A stretch of 64,000 bases of DNA from Chaenocephalus aceratus (lineage: Eukaryota; Chordata; Actinopteri; Perciformes; Channichthyidae), in the NCBI GenBank assembly GCA_023974075.1, contig CM043789.1, positions 41,685,025 to 41,749,024 of the forward strand, given 5' to 3'. Below are positions 37,425-49,462 of this stretch, piece by piece. The first letter of the stretch is position 1; each line of letters begins with the position of its first letter. The translations under genes and the position numbers were made by a program. The notes beneath the pieces were generated by a model. It did no database searches. It worked only from the letters and a program-made list of their open reading frames with translations, and was not told where the DNA came from.

Positions 37425-38214
37425 CTTTCTGTGAGTCTTCATCAGATCCATGATTGTTGGAAAGGTCTGTGTTGCGGTCTTTTGTATTTCCCTGCCCTGC
37501 TTGGATCCCCTCGAATACAGGTATTGTGTGTGTAGATATCCTCTCTGTCCTGTCTTTGCATTCACCCGGCATCGCTTTTCCATGACCGATCCAAAATACA
37601 GAAACACACCGGTGTGATGCAACAGGGTTAGATCTTTATCAACTGTTCAAAACTCTAAATATCTGAGTGAAAGAATGGGTTAACCAGTGTGGCTTCAAGT
37701 TCATCGCAATTAAAGAGCAGGTTTAAAAAATTACAATCAAGAAAAATATGAGCTTTACAGGTTAATGTCGCCTGAAAACAACAAATAATCCCGCAAAGAT
37801 TATGACACAATTGATCTAGGTGATAAGAAGGCTGAAATAAATCCCAATCACACAAAGGCAAGTCTGCACAACTGTGTCTTAATCGTGATAACACTTGAAC
37901 GTGCTGGTGGGGTTTTAACTATGCTTCAGCAGCATCCGTGAATCACTGGATACATCTCAAATATGAAATGCCCACATGTGGTTGACTCTGAGACAAAGTA
38001 CAGTATTTGTCCAACACTCCTTCCAAGTAAGCCTTGTGTGAAATCAGCAGATTCACTTCATCTCCATAAATACCTCTCAACAGCAGCTGGACCAGAGACT
38101 TGTTCTGTATTCCAGCTGGACTCGGTCTCCACTGTCTTCGGGCTAACGAGCACAACTCCAAGTCCTTTGCAACACACTGCTGGGTTTATCATTGTGTCTC
38201 TTATTCCAAAACGT
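37425..38214. other. unassigned sequence
   Basis: No repeat or coding feature was recognised. The 169-codon minus frame at 37113-37622 has no domain and overlaps the LTR candidate. Confidence 0.45.
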
Positions 38215-38560
38215 TTCAAGGCGGCAGTGGTTCAGTCTGTAGGGGATTGGACATTGGGCCGAAGGGTCGCCGGTTCACGTCCCGATCGGACCAACAAATA
38301 TGTAGTATGGACTGGTACTGGAGAGGGGCCAGTTCACCTCCTGGGCCACAGCCGAAGTGCCCTTGAGCAAGGCACCGACTGCTCACTGGCGCCGGCTAGC
38401 CTGGCTGCCTCCACTCTGACCTCTCAACTGCATGTGTGCATATAACTGTGTGTGTATTTGTATATGTATGTGCATGTTGTAAAAAGTGTGTACTGTTTAA
38501 AAACGCATGTGTGTGCACGACAGAGTGGAAACTGAATTAATAAAGGTCCATCTTCTTCTT
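38215..38560 (+). mobile_element. tRNA-derived SINE (second family)
   Basis: The head GGCGGCAGTGGTTCAGTCTG holds the A box. The B box GGTTCACGTCCC lies at about 38272. The unrelated body includes GCCCTTGAGCAAGGCACC, which is common in teleost SINEs, then a GT-rich stretch and an AATTAATAAAGGT terminus. Orientation is plus. It differs from the SINEs at 27.2 and 54.1 kb in both head and tail. Confidence 0.85.
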
Positions 38561-38725
38561 ACCATGTCTGGTTTTTATTTATTTTACAGCATAGTAAACA
38601 TTTAGAAAATCAGTTACACCTTGCGCCAACTATGTTTAGATTAAGTCATGGTGCCTTTGTGTTAAAAGATATCCAAGAACATTTAAGTTCTAGATTACAA
38701 AAAAAACCATTTCATTCTACTTTAA

Positions 38726-39407
38726 AGTGGACCTATCATGCTATATTTGAAACATATATTGTAGGGCCATATCGATACAAAACATGTCTGTGAAGTTTTT
38801 ATTTCAAAATACCAAACAGATCCCCCGTTGCAGCCACGCCTCATACTGCTCAAACCCCTCTTCTGCAGCCCTGTTAGAGAAACGTGGATCTTGGGTCCTT
38901 AGCTTGAAAAAAGAAGAAGAGGAGGCGGAGCTAATGCCTGATCAGAATTCTACCGGAGATAAAGTTCAATTCTGCTGTGATAAAACGCCATCCTGTTCTA
39001 AACCACATCAAGGATTATTTCTGAAACAGTATGGAGCTCAAATGCTTTTTCTCTTGCGGGTTTATCACAAGGTGAGTTCCTTTTTTTATTTCCTGCTTTT
39101 TAAACACATGTGCTCTCCAGTACAGGTTAGCTCTGAGTGTTAGCGAGGCTTGCTAATGTGAACAAAGACGTCCAAAACACGTCAGGCATAGTTTCTGATA
39201 GCAACTTTCTGTGGGTCCGCTGCCGAGTTGACGTCAGTTCGGATGGAATCTGTATCCGCTCGTTGTACACCCGTTTTTAAAAGATTTGGGTACGGAGGAA
39301 AAGAGAGGGTTTTATTTTCTGACGCTGCGTGAGTTCCCCGACGCACCGGGGACACATCTTGATGTATAAAAGACATCACAAAGTGCATTTTGCATGATAG
39401 GTCCCCT
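38726..39407 (+). mobile_element. TTAA MITE family B, copy 2, complete
   Basis: Ends AGTGGACCTATCATGC and AGGGGACCTATCATGC are flanked by TTAA on both sides (38722-38725 and 39408-39411). It gives the uninterrupted reference for copy 1 at 34372. The 119-codon plus frame at 38784-39143 belongs to this non-coding repeat. Length 682 bp. Confidence 0.9.
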
Positions 39408-39411
39408 TTAA

Positions 39412-40189
39412 GACTCAATAGTACTTTATGGGTGTGACTTCTCTAAGCCAATCAGAACAATAAAGACCTTTCTCAACGTAAAAGCATGGAAACACGTCAC
39501 AGTAGAGACACAAAACCCACTGTCTTTAAATAACATGTGATCCAATTGATTAAGGGCTTAAAGAACGGGTAAATTAGCCAAAACATGACAGGTTGTATGA
39601 TTACAAGTGGAGCTTTGTAAAGAGGGTCTCTGGTCTGGTGTTATTAATCTAAACATGACGTCCACTGACATGTTTAGGGCGTAAACAAGAACAGGAACTT
39701 GGTTGTTTTTGGTTTTCTAAAGTTAAGAGCCCAACAACTCTCCGCCTCTAACTTCCTCTGCCATTAGAGGAGAAGTCAACAGAATGGATGTCTCTTAAGA
39801 CTCGCAGTTGACCTCTCCCGTGTCTTGTATTTTTGAGTTTCTATAAATATTTAACAACATATTTACTCATTGTTTGTTTCAGGCAGGACATTTTATCCAA
39901 GCCTGAATTCCTTCTGCTGGAAATCCACCTCTCAGAGTCTATTTATAAAAGGATTGGGAACAATGGCTAATAGCTATATTTCCCAGACTCTAGTGCTAGA
40001 CGTTATGTTGGTGGTATAGCCGGGAAATCTGGTCGAAGAGTAAAGAAAATATATATGTTTTTCAAGCTTGGATTCATGGTTCTAATCAAGTTTTCCGACT
40101 CAAATTCTTGTATTAGAAAATACAATAATACAAATAATAATTAATTGTATTTATTTTAGCAATTTTCCAAGTGCTCAAAGCGCTTTACA
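39412..40189. other. unassigned sequence
   Basis: Nothing recognised apart from CTCAAAGCGCTTTACAATAC at about 40176, a fish LINE/SINE tail-like piece. Confidence 0.45.
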
Positions 40190-40265
40190 ATACATATTAT
40201 ATTAGACATGTAATACATTGAATACTGTGGTCATTACCCCAAGGAGTAATTTAGGGTGAACCACT
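40190..40265 (-). mobile_element. SINE fragment
   Basis: ATTGAATACTGTGGTCATTACCCC followed by AGGAGTAATTTAGGGTGAA matches the body of the minus-strand SINE at 54150-54210 with moderate divergence. Head and tail are missing. Confidence 0.55.
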
Positions 40266-40978
40266 GCGCCTGTATAAAAGTGGTAGAAGCAAATGTCCTA
40301 ATAGAGCCATGTTTATCAAAGGTCTTACACATAATAAAAACATTTATACCGTGCTGCTGCGTATCCTCGCTTGACTTTGGACAATGGCAGTGTCCACTTG
40401 CGGTATTGCAGCAGAGAAAACGCTTTTTTCCCGAAGAACACTATTGTAAAAGGGTCCAATAAGGTCAATAATTGGTATTTTTATTAAGAATTTTGATCGA
40501 ATGAGGTTTGCTATTAGTAAAACTTTGAGCAGACAAAACGAATTTAGAAGTTTGAAGATTAGAAGTTAGAGAAAAAAATGTGGGTGTACAAGCCAGGTGA
40601 GCAATTCTCATTGAAAGAAATAGAGCAATCTTTGGGTCCGGTAGTATCCAGCTCTTATAATACATCTATCATCTAACACAGTCCACTTCCTTTAAACTAC
40701 AAACCCCTGTTGTTTGAAAGTCTCATCAAACACAACAGCAGATTTTTCTCTGAGCTCAAAGACCTTGACATAAGTGAGCTTTATTTAACGATTGATTTTT
40801 CCAGGCGTGTGAAGGTGAGTGCTTATTTCCACTGTTGGCCCCCGATGGCTGCTTTTGTACTGATCTGTCCTGCTGTCATGGCTCAACTCAAAATAAAAAA
40901 AGAGACATCCCAGAGGTTTACTGGTCTCAGTAACATATTACGTCTTCTTACAGTGCTTTGCTCTTATAAGGCGCTTTC
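40266..40978. other. unassigned sequence
   Basis: No repeat or coding feature was recognised. Confidence 0.5.
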
Positions 40979-41136
40979 ACACAAAGTACTTTGCCGTACT
41001 TTGTGAACTAAAGAGCAGATCGCGTTCACACACTCCCTGAGGGAGGATTAGGCAAATGAAGCCGCTGACGTCACTTCTTCTTCTTCTGCTTTGGGTTTAC
41101 TGGCAGGCTGCAAACCACTTCACGGCGTATACTGCC

Positions 41137-41598
41137 ATAGATATATATAAACACTAGATGACTCACCCGCGCTGCTGGCCAATGGAGACCGACGTTGCCA
41201 CGTGGCGGCCATCTTGACACAGGCAGCTCGCTCATTCATAACATTATGTCTATGGTGCACTATTGAAATAACCATAGCTTGCTCAATTTTCAACCAATTT
41301 CCAAACGGTTTGGTTTGTTATAAACATCAAAAATGTAGTTATGATACTGCATACTTATAATTATAATCATTAACTTTTTTTTTTCAACATGTCTTGTTGT
41401 CTCCTGTATCATAGCCATGCTAATAACGTTTATAATAAACCAAACCGTTTGTAAATCAGTGAAGATTTCAGCGAGTTAAGAGTATTTGTGTGCAGATCAC
41501 TCACCTCACAGCTGTAGCAGTAGTTGTTGACTGTGGCAAGATGGCTGCCGGTGAGCTACGCTGGCGACTCCCCCTTCAGCCATCTAGTGTTTATGTAT
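41137..41598. mobile_element. nested MITE with ATAAACACTAGATG ends
   Basis: ATATATAAACACTAGATG on the left and CATCTAGTGTTTATGTATAA on the right form inverted ends near TA dinucleotides, suggesting a Tc1/mariner-type element. An inner inverted pair (CCAAACGGTTTGG.. near 41311 and CCAAACCGTTTG near 41437) makes a second stem. It is absent from the fragment at 1.8 kb. Confidence 0.65.
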
Positions 41599-41646
41599 AA
41601 TGCCACCCGAAGTCCCCGGCCGGAAGTCCCCGGAGTTGGGGACTGC

Positions 41647-41689
41647 CTTCAGTAGAAGCTGCTGGGAGTCCCAGCAGCTTCTACTGAAG
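41647..41689. repeat. perfect 21-bp hairpin, 1-nt centre
   Basis: Arms 41647-41667 and 41669-41689 (CTTCAGTAGAAGCTGCTGGGA and complement) are perfect around a single G. It is a transposon-internal palindrome. Confidence 0.85.
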
Positions 41690-42267
41690 CCTTCCGAGTA
41701 AATCGCCAGAACGCCGACACCTCCTCATCTCCACCGCTCCCATGTTTTATTTTGTGTTGCCATAAATTAGTCTCTCTGCGTTTCTGCGCTGGGCTAATGC
41801 TAATGCTAATAATACTAATGCCAGGATAATAAAATGGCAGCTTCACAAAACGTTTTGGGAGGTTTACGGGGCGTGGTTTGCAATCCGCCCAGCCAATCAG
41901 ACACAGGAACCTTTTTCTCCCACGAAAGCCCCTGCTCTCTAGCAGGGACTGAAAAGGGGGTGAAAAGGTTCTCATGAACTAAGTTCTAGTTCCGGATTTG
42001 TTTGGTGTGAAGTGAACGCACATTTCGGAACTATACTGGGAAAAGTACTCCGGTGTGAAAGTGCCTATTGTTGTTCCTCTTATTTCCCAACCCTCTTGAC
42101 CTTCCCTACCCTTCCTTTCCTCTACTCTCTAAACCCATTTTTCTCTCGTCCCATCTTTGTTCTCCAGAGGGGGAAACTCCACGGAAACAAATATATTTTT
42201 CAGAGCCCCTTCGAAAGTTTGCCGTTTTAGGACTGAACTATGAAAGTATTTTGTATATATTTGAAAA

Positions 42268-42490
42268 GAAAGCAAGGCAAGTTTATTTATATAGCACCTT
42301 TTTTCACACACGGCAATTCAACGTGCTCTACACAAATGAAAGACATTAAGAGCATTAAGAACCATATTATAAAATGGCATTTAAAAACAATAATTTAAAA
42401 GCAAAGATAATAAAACATGAATAACAAAGGTACATGAATAAAATGTACAGTGCAGTGTGAGATATGAATATATCAATTAAAAGCAGTGGC
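42268..42490 (-). mobile_element. LINE 3' tail fragment
   Basis: AAGGCAAGTTTATTTATATAGC then CGGCAATTCAACGTGCTCTAC is the reverse complement of the tail type at 9691-9784. Further AT-rich sequence to about 42490 may be its UTR. No coding part remains. 42491-42967 shows nothing recognisable. Confidence 0.6.
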
Positions 42491-42967
42491 AAAAAGAAAA
42501 GTATTCAGCCTGGATTTAAAAGTAGTGAGAGTAAAAAGAAACACCAACAATAGCGATTTCATTTTTAAAATGTGGCCTTTGTTGATGCTTTGTTCCCTTG
42601 TCATTCAGTATGATGCCACCTTTTTTATTCAGGACCAGCACAGAACATTACGCTGATTCGATCCACTTCCTGGAGTCGCTGGTGGACTCTCTCTAATCAA
42701 CTAGAGCTTCCTGATTGCATATTTTCATGTTGAAATGATGTTTTACATTTCCTGCAATAAGAACTCAGCCATGCATGAGAGTTTTCAGCGCCTGTCTAAC
42801 ATCTGAAGCGCTGTCTGTCTCTGCTGAGGCTTGCCAGTTTGGCTCCGGCAACGCTGTGTTGTGTGTGTTTGGCTTCATGCTGGCGTAACACTAAAATGAA
42901 GTGAAACAAACTGTGAAGAGACGACTAGGCATGCCAGGTGAGTGTGTAAGATGCTGATTGGTGGATG

Positions 42968-44072
42968 GAGAGGTGGGAAGTAGTACAAATACTTGTTCTT
43001 AAGTACATTTTTCTGGTATCAGTACTTAACTCCACTACTTATTTTACTGACCACTTTTTACTTTTACTTCTTACATGTTGAACACAAATACCTGTACTTT
43101 CTACTTCTTACATGTTGAACTCAAATACCTGTACTTTCTACTTCTTACATGTTGAACCCAAATACCTGTACTTTCTACTTCTTACATGTTGAACCCAAAT
43201 ACCTGTACTTTCTACTTCTTACATGTTGAACTCAAATACCTGTACTTTCTACTTCTTACATGTTGAACTCAAATACCTGTACTTTCTACTTCTCACATGT
43301 TGAACACAAATACCTGTACTTTCTACTTCTTACATGTTGAACTCAAATACCTGTACTTTCTACTTCTTACATGTTGAACTCAAATACCTGTACTTTCTAC
43401 TTCTTACATGTTGAACTCAAATACCTGTACTTTCTACTTCTTACATGTTGAACTCAAATACCTGTACTTTCTACTTCTTACATGTTGAACTCAAATACCT
43501 GTACTTTCTACTTCTTACATGTTGAACACAAATACCTGTACTTTCTACTTCTTACATGTTGAACACAAATACCTGTACTTTCTACTTCTCACATGTTGAA
43601 CCCAAATACCTGTACTTTCTACTTCTTACATGTTGAACTCAAATACCTGTACTTTCTACTTCTTACATGTTGAACACACATACCTGTACTTTCTACTTCT
43701 TACATGTTGAACACAAATACCTGTACTTTCTACTTCTTACATGTTGAACTCAAATACCTGTACTTCCTACTTCTCTCATTCTCCAAACAGCTGGTTCCTT
43801 TAGTCTGAATGTGTGTTGGTGCGTGGTCATTATTCTTTAGAGTCATTGCGTGCCTATTGATCTGAACACGCTCCGTGTATCCATCACTTCCTGGTCTTCT
43901 CTAAAGAAGAGGGACCAATGGAAACGTTGTCATGTTGCCGTTGTTCAGCATGGAAACATTCATTAGCTAACAATGACATTATTGTTCTATTAATATAAAG
44001 GGAGGTCAGGTACTCTTTAAAGCAGCTGCTAGCTATGGGTACTTTTTACTGAAGTACATTTCAAAGCCCATA
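42968..44072 (+). mobile_element. hAT-type MITE expanded by a 37-bp minisatellite, copy 1
   Basis: The left end (G)AGAGGTGGGAAGTAGTAC at 42968 and following TTAAGTACATTTTTCTGGTA match a very common teleost hAT MITE. The internal segment is tandemly repeated (43069-43780). After the array, a unique part (GCTGGTTCCTTTAGTCTGAA to GGGTACTTTTTACTGAAGTAC) runs to 44072, where the copy is truncated. The inverted second copy at 49463-52894 has the same parts. Confidence 0.8.
43069..43780 (+). repeat. 37-bp minisatellite, about 19 copies
   Basis: The unit TTACATGTTGAACTCAAATA plus CCTGTACTTTCTACTTC is 37 bp. The variable site is AAC-T/A/C-C. Units are highly homogeneous. The period is not a multiple of three and no protein is implied. 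Confidence 0.93.
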
Positions 44073-44496
44073 CCAGATATCAGATTTGAGCAGGTTTATT
44101 AAAAGATAACGCCAACTATCCAAGTGAAAATCGACAAGTGGATACGGTTATGTGGCTATAGAAACATTATGACTTTTGAGGTTGTGGGTTGTATTTAAAG
44201 GCTTACGATTTATACATGTTATCTCCGCCTGGATTTCAAATACAAGTCAGCACTAAAACCTCTTTGCTGTACTACAAATACTATCTGACCTCACAGTACA
44301 TGACTTTACTTCTTGCAGGGCTAAAGATACTGGAATCCACCCAGGCGGACCGAATGCTTTCTGACATACAGATCCAGGTATTACTTGCACTCGTTTCAAT
44401 TTCTAGATGGGCTTGGTTTTTGTAAATCAAGAGAAAATACCTTTTATTTTTTAACTGAAAAATTATCTTTTAATAAAATATATTTGTGCATGATTG
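44073..44496. other. unassigned sequence
   Basis: No feature was recognised between the MITE and the next family A fragment. Confidence 0.5.
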
Positions 44497-44640
44497 AGTT
44501 ATGTTCAGCCAGCTTACCAATCAGAGCAGACTGGGCTCTGGTTTCAGACAGAGGGTGAAAAGAGGTACAGGCAGTATGAGAAAAATAAAGAGCTTTTTGA
44601 ACATTAAAGCGAACATTAAAGAGACAGAAGAGACACTACA
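44497..44640 (-). mobile_element. fragment of TTAA MITE family A
   Basis: ACCAATCAGAGCAGACTGGG, CAGAGGGTGAAAAGAGGT, CAGTATGAGA and AATAAAGAGCTTTTTGAACA are the reverse complement of 58730-58830. Both termini are absent. Confidence 0.7.
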
Positions 44641-45753
44641 TCCAAATATCAACCTGAACACGGGCAGAATATGTCGATTTTGAACAAGATCTCTGAACCT
44701 TTAGTTACTCCTCACACTGTACCACAACATGAACCCTGGATGAGGTCTTACTATTGAGAGATTTAGATCCCTCGCCAAGCCGTTTGATATCGGTCTCTTT
44801 AGAGAACCCAAATGGGGATCCAGTGAGACTAAATCAAAAGTGAACTGGTTGGCAGATAGCAGATGAGGCGCGAGCCACAGCAGATTTTGTTGGGATAAAA
44901 ACAATTATCCATGAGAAGATTAGAGAGAACAATTAGCAGTGAAATGACGCTTTCATTCAAAGGCAAACCGAATAACAAAGAAGTCGTGCGGTTGTTTATT
45001 TAGCATAATAATGGCTCGGAAGAGAGAGACAAAAGATGTGAGCTGGCAGTCCATTAAAACTCATTAGAGAAAGCACTGCCACACATTAGCAATATAATGC
45101 TTGTTTATGATGTTAAAAGACAAAGAATGTGTTTGTTGTTGTCACATTTTAATATGTCTAACCATATGGCGAGAACAACAACGGTCTCCAGAGAAAGGCA
45201 TGGCTGATGGGAAATAGAAATTTGCATTGTTTTTCTCAAAATGGTTGCCAAAACAAAGTAACGTCTCCACCTGCAGACCGGTACAAGAGGTCAGCCAGCG
45301 AGTGTCAGCCAGAGCGTGTTCACTTTGACACAGTGAATCTTGTCAGAGTGGATAAACACTATCTCTCAGCGCGCTGGCAAGCCCCCTTTGTCACGTAGAA
45401 TGTGAAAGTATCATGAAAACTTTATTATTTATCTCCTCCTCCACCGCCTGTGCCTTAAAATGGAGAGAAGGAAAGATTGAGCAACACAGGAAAAGATGAG
45501 GGTTCGGGCCAAACTGCTGCAATAAAAGTGATGTATGAGACGTCACTCAGTGATTGGTTCAATACATCACCCTCAAAACACGCGCACACACACACACTCA
45601 CACACACTCTGCAGTGCGGCGAAGTACGTGGTGAGTCCTGTCTGCCTGGAGGCTAATAGATGCCAGGTAAAATAAGAACTTCGCAAATATGGGATGGAGC
45701 AATCCTTTACTGGACTCTATTAGCCCCACCAGAATACCCCCACACACACCACA

Positions 45754-45794
<41 letters not shown>

Positions 45795-46519
45795 TTGTCA
45801 ACTTTAAGACTGGACATTTAAGGTTGAGAATAAGCAGGTGGTCGGTAAGTGGGATAGCGGAGATGGCAACTGCTCTGAGTAATGTGTGTATGCTGGATGC
45901 CACCAATGACTCTTATACGCATCTCAAAGTACGGAGGTCTGATATCATGAGTGTGTGTACGGCCTCACTGCTGTGGAAAAACTTCATTTCATCAAATAAT
46001 TTCTTGATTCATCATACATGTTTTGGTTTCCTATCAGATTGGAGATACTGTCAGTGATTAAGTGCTTATTGGGGTAGATGTTGAAGGATTTCCATTCTTT
46101 AGTTAGCCCCAGGTTTTGCCTGAAGAAATGTTGAAATACCTTTTCAGTCTATTTGAAATGTAATGTCCCTTTTCACATTGATCATGTGCAACATTTCAGA
46201 TACAATTGATCGTATTTTGAATGCAGGTCAGTGTTGGATTTTCATTGTATTACATGGCTAAGGGCTAAGTTACTGTATATAAACCATGCTGATTGGTCCA
46301 TTTCAAACATGGCTCATCGGAGCAGACATGCGATCATCTTTTTCGCTAGCAGTTCGCTAATAAAGATAACACATCTTACATTCAAGATATCTGATGAAGC
46401 CATATCTAGGAACTTATATTATTTAATAGTTATCCATTTATTTTATTGTTCTGTTTTGTTTATAGTAAATCTTCCTTTTAATTATTATTTAAGTTGATCA
46501 AATAAGTTGTACTATGCCT
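44641..46519. other. unassigned with (CA)n
   Basis: It contains (CA)n at 45740-45791. Short frames at 45207-45398 and 46231-46497 have no domain. A block with ATTGGTCCATTTCAAACATG (about 46271) faintly resembles family G. Nothing else was seen. Confidence 0.45.
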
Positions 46520-46750
46520 CTGTTTTTGTAAAGGCAGCCTTTGGGCGCCGGGGGAGGGGAGGCTCATTATAAATATGGGATACAGGTGGTAGTGGGCGGC
46601 GCACCCGGTAGGCTTATGGTTTTTTACCATCGGGTAAGAAGGAAGAGAAAATGCTTGATGTGTTGATAATAAATTGCACTGAAACGACTTTTGCTCGGAC
46701 CTTGATTTTTACCCTTGCGTAAGATTCGCTGACGGGTGCCACAGCGGCAC
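46520..46750 (+). promoter_or_regulatory. TATA/poly(A)-bearing, LTR-like segment
   Basis: CATTATAAATATGGG at about 46566 is followed by AATAAA at about 46669 and a further 75 bp of U5-like sequence ending GACGGGTGCCACA. The spacing of a core promoter and poly(A) signal is what an LTR would show. No TG start or target duplication was found, so this is only a candidate. Confidence 0.25.
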
Positions 46751-47867
46751 TTTACTTTGCGTTATATTTCTTTCTTATATTTTTATTATTTTGGCCGCTA
46801 TAATATCCTTTAGATACATCGTTAACCAACAGTGAATGGACATTTAAATACTGTTGTTTATAGTCGCCAGGTTAGCTGACTCGCTACCGTGCTAGCTAGC
46901 TTTCAGCTAACGGGCTCGCTATGACAATAAGCCAACATGTCATTATGCTACTTGTATTGTGTGACCCAACACTGATGTTATTACAACAGTAGCATTACCT
47001 GTACACCTGTATACAGAGGTAAGGTTGCTTGTTGCTGTTCTTTTCCTAGAAGAAGTATTGATTTAATATAAAATATTGAATGTCTAGCGAGCTGAGACAC
47101 ACTACTGTCTGTTTGGAGGTGCAGGGTGTGTGTGTGTGGGGCTTGTGTGGGGTGTGTGTGTGTGTACGGGGGTGCAGTGGTGACTCAGGGCAGACACTCG
47201 AAGCTGCCCGTCCTGTTGGCCTCGCCCTTGACGCTGACAGTGCTGTTGCCCTTGCACTTGAAGATGTCAGATGTGTGTGGAAGTGTGTGTGTGGAAGTGT
47301 GTGTGTGGGCAACATTTGCTCGGATGGAGACACTTAGATGGCAGTCACCATGACAGGGTCAACAGAGAGGGAGAGCACTGACACTGACATCACTCGACCT
47401 CCGATGACCGCTCTATACACACACCCACATAGACATACACACACACACACACACACACATGCTTCTTGTTCAAACACATACAGACAAAGGTCCACAGTGA
47501 GCTGATTTGTAGGGAAATACATTTTGGTTTTGATTTGATTTTGGGCACACAAAAACATTTAAAATCTCTGAACCACATGACAAAGTTTTGTTTTCACATC
47601 ATGACTAATTGTTACGATTCCTCCATGATATGAACAAAGGGAACGGCAAGAAAGAACATTTCAAGATATGAAATAACACCAGAAACTCATCACACTTAGG
47701 TTTAAGTCATGTTGGGTAAGTATCCTGACTGTTCCCAGTGTTCACACTCGATGATGATTATAAGACAATATGAAAATGGTACAGTTTGTGCCCAGAGCAA
47801 TTTGGTTTCATGCAATTACAATAAAACATGTTCATTCTTGGAAAAGAGGTGTCTTATGTAACTTATG
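46751..47867. other. unassigned with GT/CA-rich patches
   Basis: GT-rich 47126-47165 and 47272-47310 and (CA)n 47436-47459 create short CVCV-type frames. No gene was recognised. Confidence 0.5.
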
Positions 47868-49149
47868 TGACTCCAGCAACCTGAACATCGTCATCCTCCT
47901 CCACCTCACCGCAGCATTCGACACCATCAACCACGCCTTCCTGCTGTCCCTCCTCGAATCATCACTCAACATCACCGACACTGCACTCTCCTGGCTGAAG
48001 TCCTACCTCACCGACAGACATCAGTTTATCAACAACAACAGCATCTCCTCCACTGCTCCTCTGTCCCAAGGCGTCCCCCAGGGTTCGGTGCTTGGCCCCC
48101 TCCTCTTCATCCTCTACATGCTCCCCCTTGGCAAAATAATTTGTCGCCACAACCTTCAATTTCACTGCTACGCCGATGACATCCAACTTTATATCTCAAC
48201 AAAAACCATCCCACTCCACTCTCACCAACTGTCTCTCAGAAATAAAAGCATGGATGCAAACAAACTATCTCCAACTGAACAGTGCCAAATCAGACTTGAT
48301 CATCATCGGCCCCCCATTCCGTATCAAAGACATCCAGAATTTCAACTTCACCATTGACAGCCACACTCTATCTCCCCCCCTCACATCCGCAACCTCGGAG
48401 TCATCTTCGACAGTCAGCTCAAATTCAACCACCACATCAATCACATCACCTCAAAAACATAGCCCGTCTCCGCCCATCACTCTCCTCCTCTGCTGCTGAA
48501 ACCCTGATTCATGCATTCATCACTTCACGACTCGACTACTGCAACAGCATCCTCTACTACGGCATACCATCCAACCTCCTCAATAAACTCCAACATATCC
48601 AGAACTCTGCTGCCCGCCTCCACACCCACTCCCGAGACCACATCACGCCCGTCCTCCAGAACCTCCACTGGCTCCCCGTCCGTCAAAGAATCGACTTCAA
48701 AGTCCTCCTGATTACTCACAAAGCCCTCAACAACCAGGCCCCCCCTCTACCTCACAGACCTGCTGCACCACCACGCCCCTTCCCCCTACCTCACAGACCT
48801 GCTGCACCACCACGCCCCTTCCCGCTGCCTCCGCTCATCAGAAGCCAACCTCCTATCCATCCCCACCCGCACCAATCACCGGACCTGGGGGGGCAGAGCC
48901 TTCTCCGTCGCTGCCCCCTCCCTCTGGAACTCACTCCCCCAACCCATCAGAGACGGCCCTGACCTCACCACCTTCAAAACACTCACCTCTTCAATCTGGC
49001 TTTTAATGTGTGACTGTTTTTGTATTATTTGACTTTAACTATATATTTATTTGTTGTTCCTTTATTTTATTTTATTTTCTCTTCACTATATCTGTAAAGC
49101 GTCTTTGAGCACCTGTAAAATAACAAATTAAATCTATTATTATTATTAT
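47868..49149 (+). mobile_element. L2/Maui-type LINE, 5'-truncated
   Basis: It contains the second half of the reverse transcriptase domain, the C-terminal ORF2 blocks and a 3' UTR. The UTR ends TCTGTAAAGCGTCTTTGAGC and then an (ATT)n tail at about 49131-49149. The coding part is spread over at least three frames, and the 5' end is cut off at about 47868. It is a different, more GC-rich sublineage than the copy at 919-1735. Confidence 0.88.
47870..49010 (+). pseudogene. L2 reverse transcriptase, frameshifted
   Basis: The first frame shows [40 protein letters not shown] and the catalytic box [10 protein letters not shown]. The second frame (from about 48200) continues with [20 protein letters not shown] and IIIGPP. 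The third (from about 48480) has SRLDYCNSILY, IQNSAARL and LQNLHWLPVRQRIDFKVLL. A 39-bp in-tandem duplication (48747-48785, 48786-48824) lies in the C-terminal part, before another frame change to the terminal AAPSLWNSLP block. The polymerase function is lost. Confidence 0.85.
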
Positions 49150-49462
49150 GTGCTGAAAGATGTTGATATCACTGAAGATGGATGTGAAAGCTGCACTTAC
49201 TATAAAGTAGCATAATTGTCAGGAGATGATTTGCAAGAGGATGGGTTAAAGGGTCCTGCTTGCTTTACATAATTGAATTCCGGATATTTAAATTCTATTA
49301 AAGGCTATTTGTTTCCAGCCTCCTGCTTGGTTGCACCGGAGACTCCTGGAGGCTAAAGAGGTTGTCACGGGTCATCGAGCTGCACCCGGTCGGCATACGT
49401 GAAAGGATGAGGCATTTAGGGACTGATCTGCCACACTGGGCTGCAGACTTTCTTAACAAAGA
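49150..49462. other. unassigned sequence
   Basis: About 310 bp with nothing recognised. Confidence 0.5.

Larger units (their letters stand above)
40979..42066. mobile_element. Harbinger-like element with nested MITE
   Basis: The left AGGCGCTTTCACAC and the right end read inward, AGGCACTTTCACAC, are nearly perfect inverted ends. The target duplication is unclear (ata/att). The right part is shared with 1797-2104. It contains a 21-bp perfect hairpin (41647-41689) and a GCTAAT run, and a separate MITE is nested at about 41137-41598. No coding remnant was seen. Confidence 0.75.

Noticed and set aside
37113..37622. 169-codon minus frame as a host gene
   Set aside because: It overlaps an LTR-like segment, has no recognisable domain and has no supporting splice signals.
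38784..39143. 119-codon frame as a gene
   Set aside because: It is wholly inside the family B MITE with intact TTAA ends, and the homologous copy at 34372 does not preserve it.
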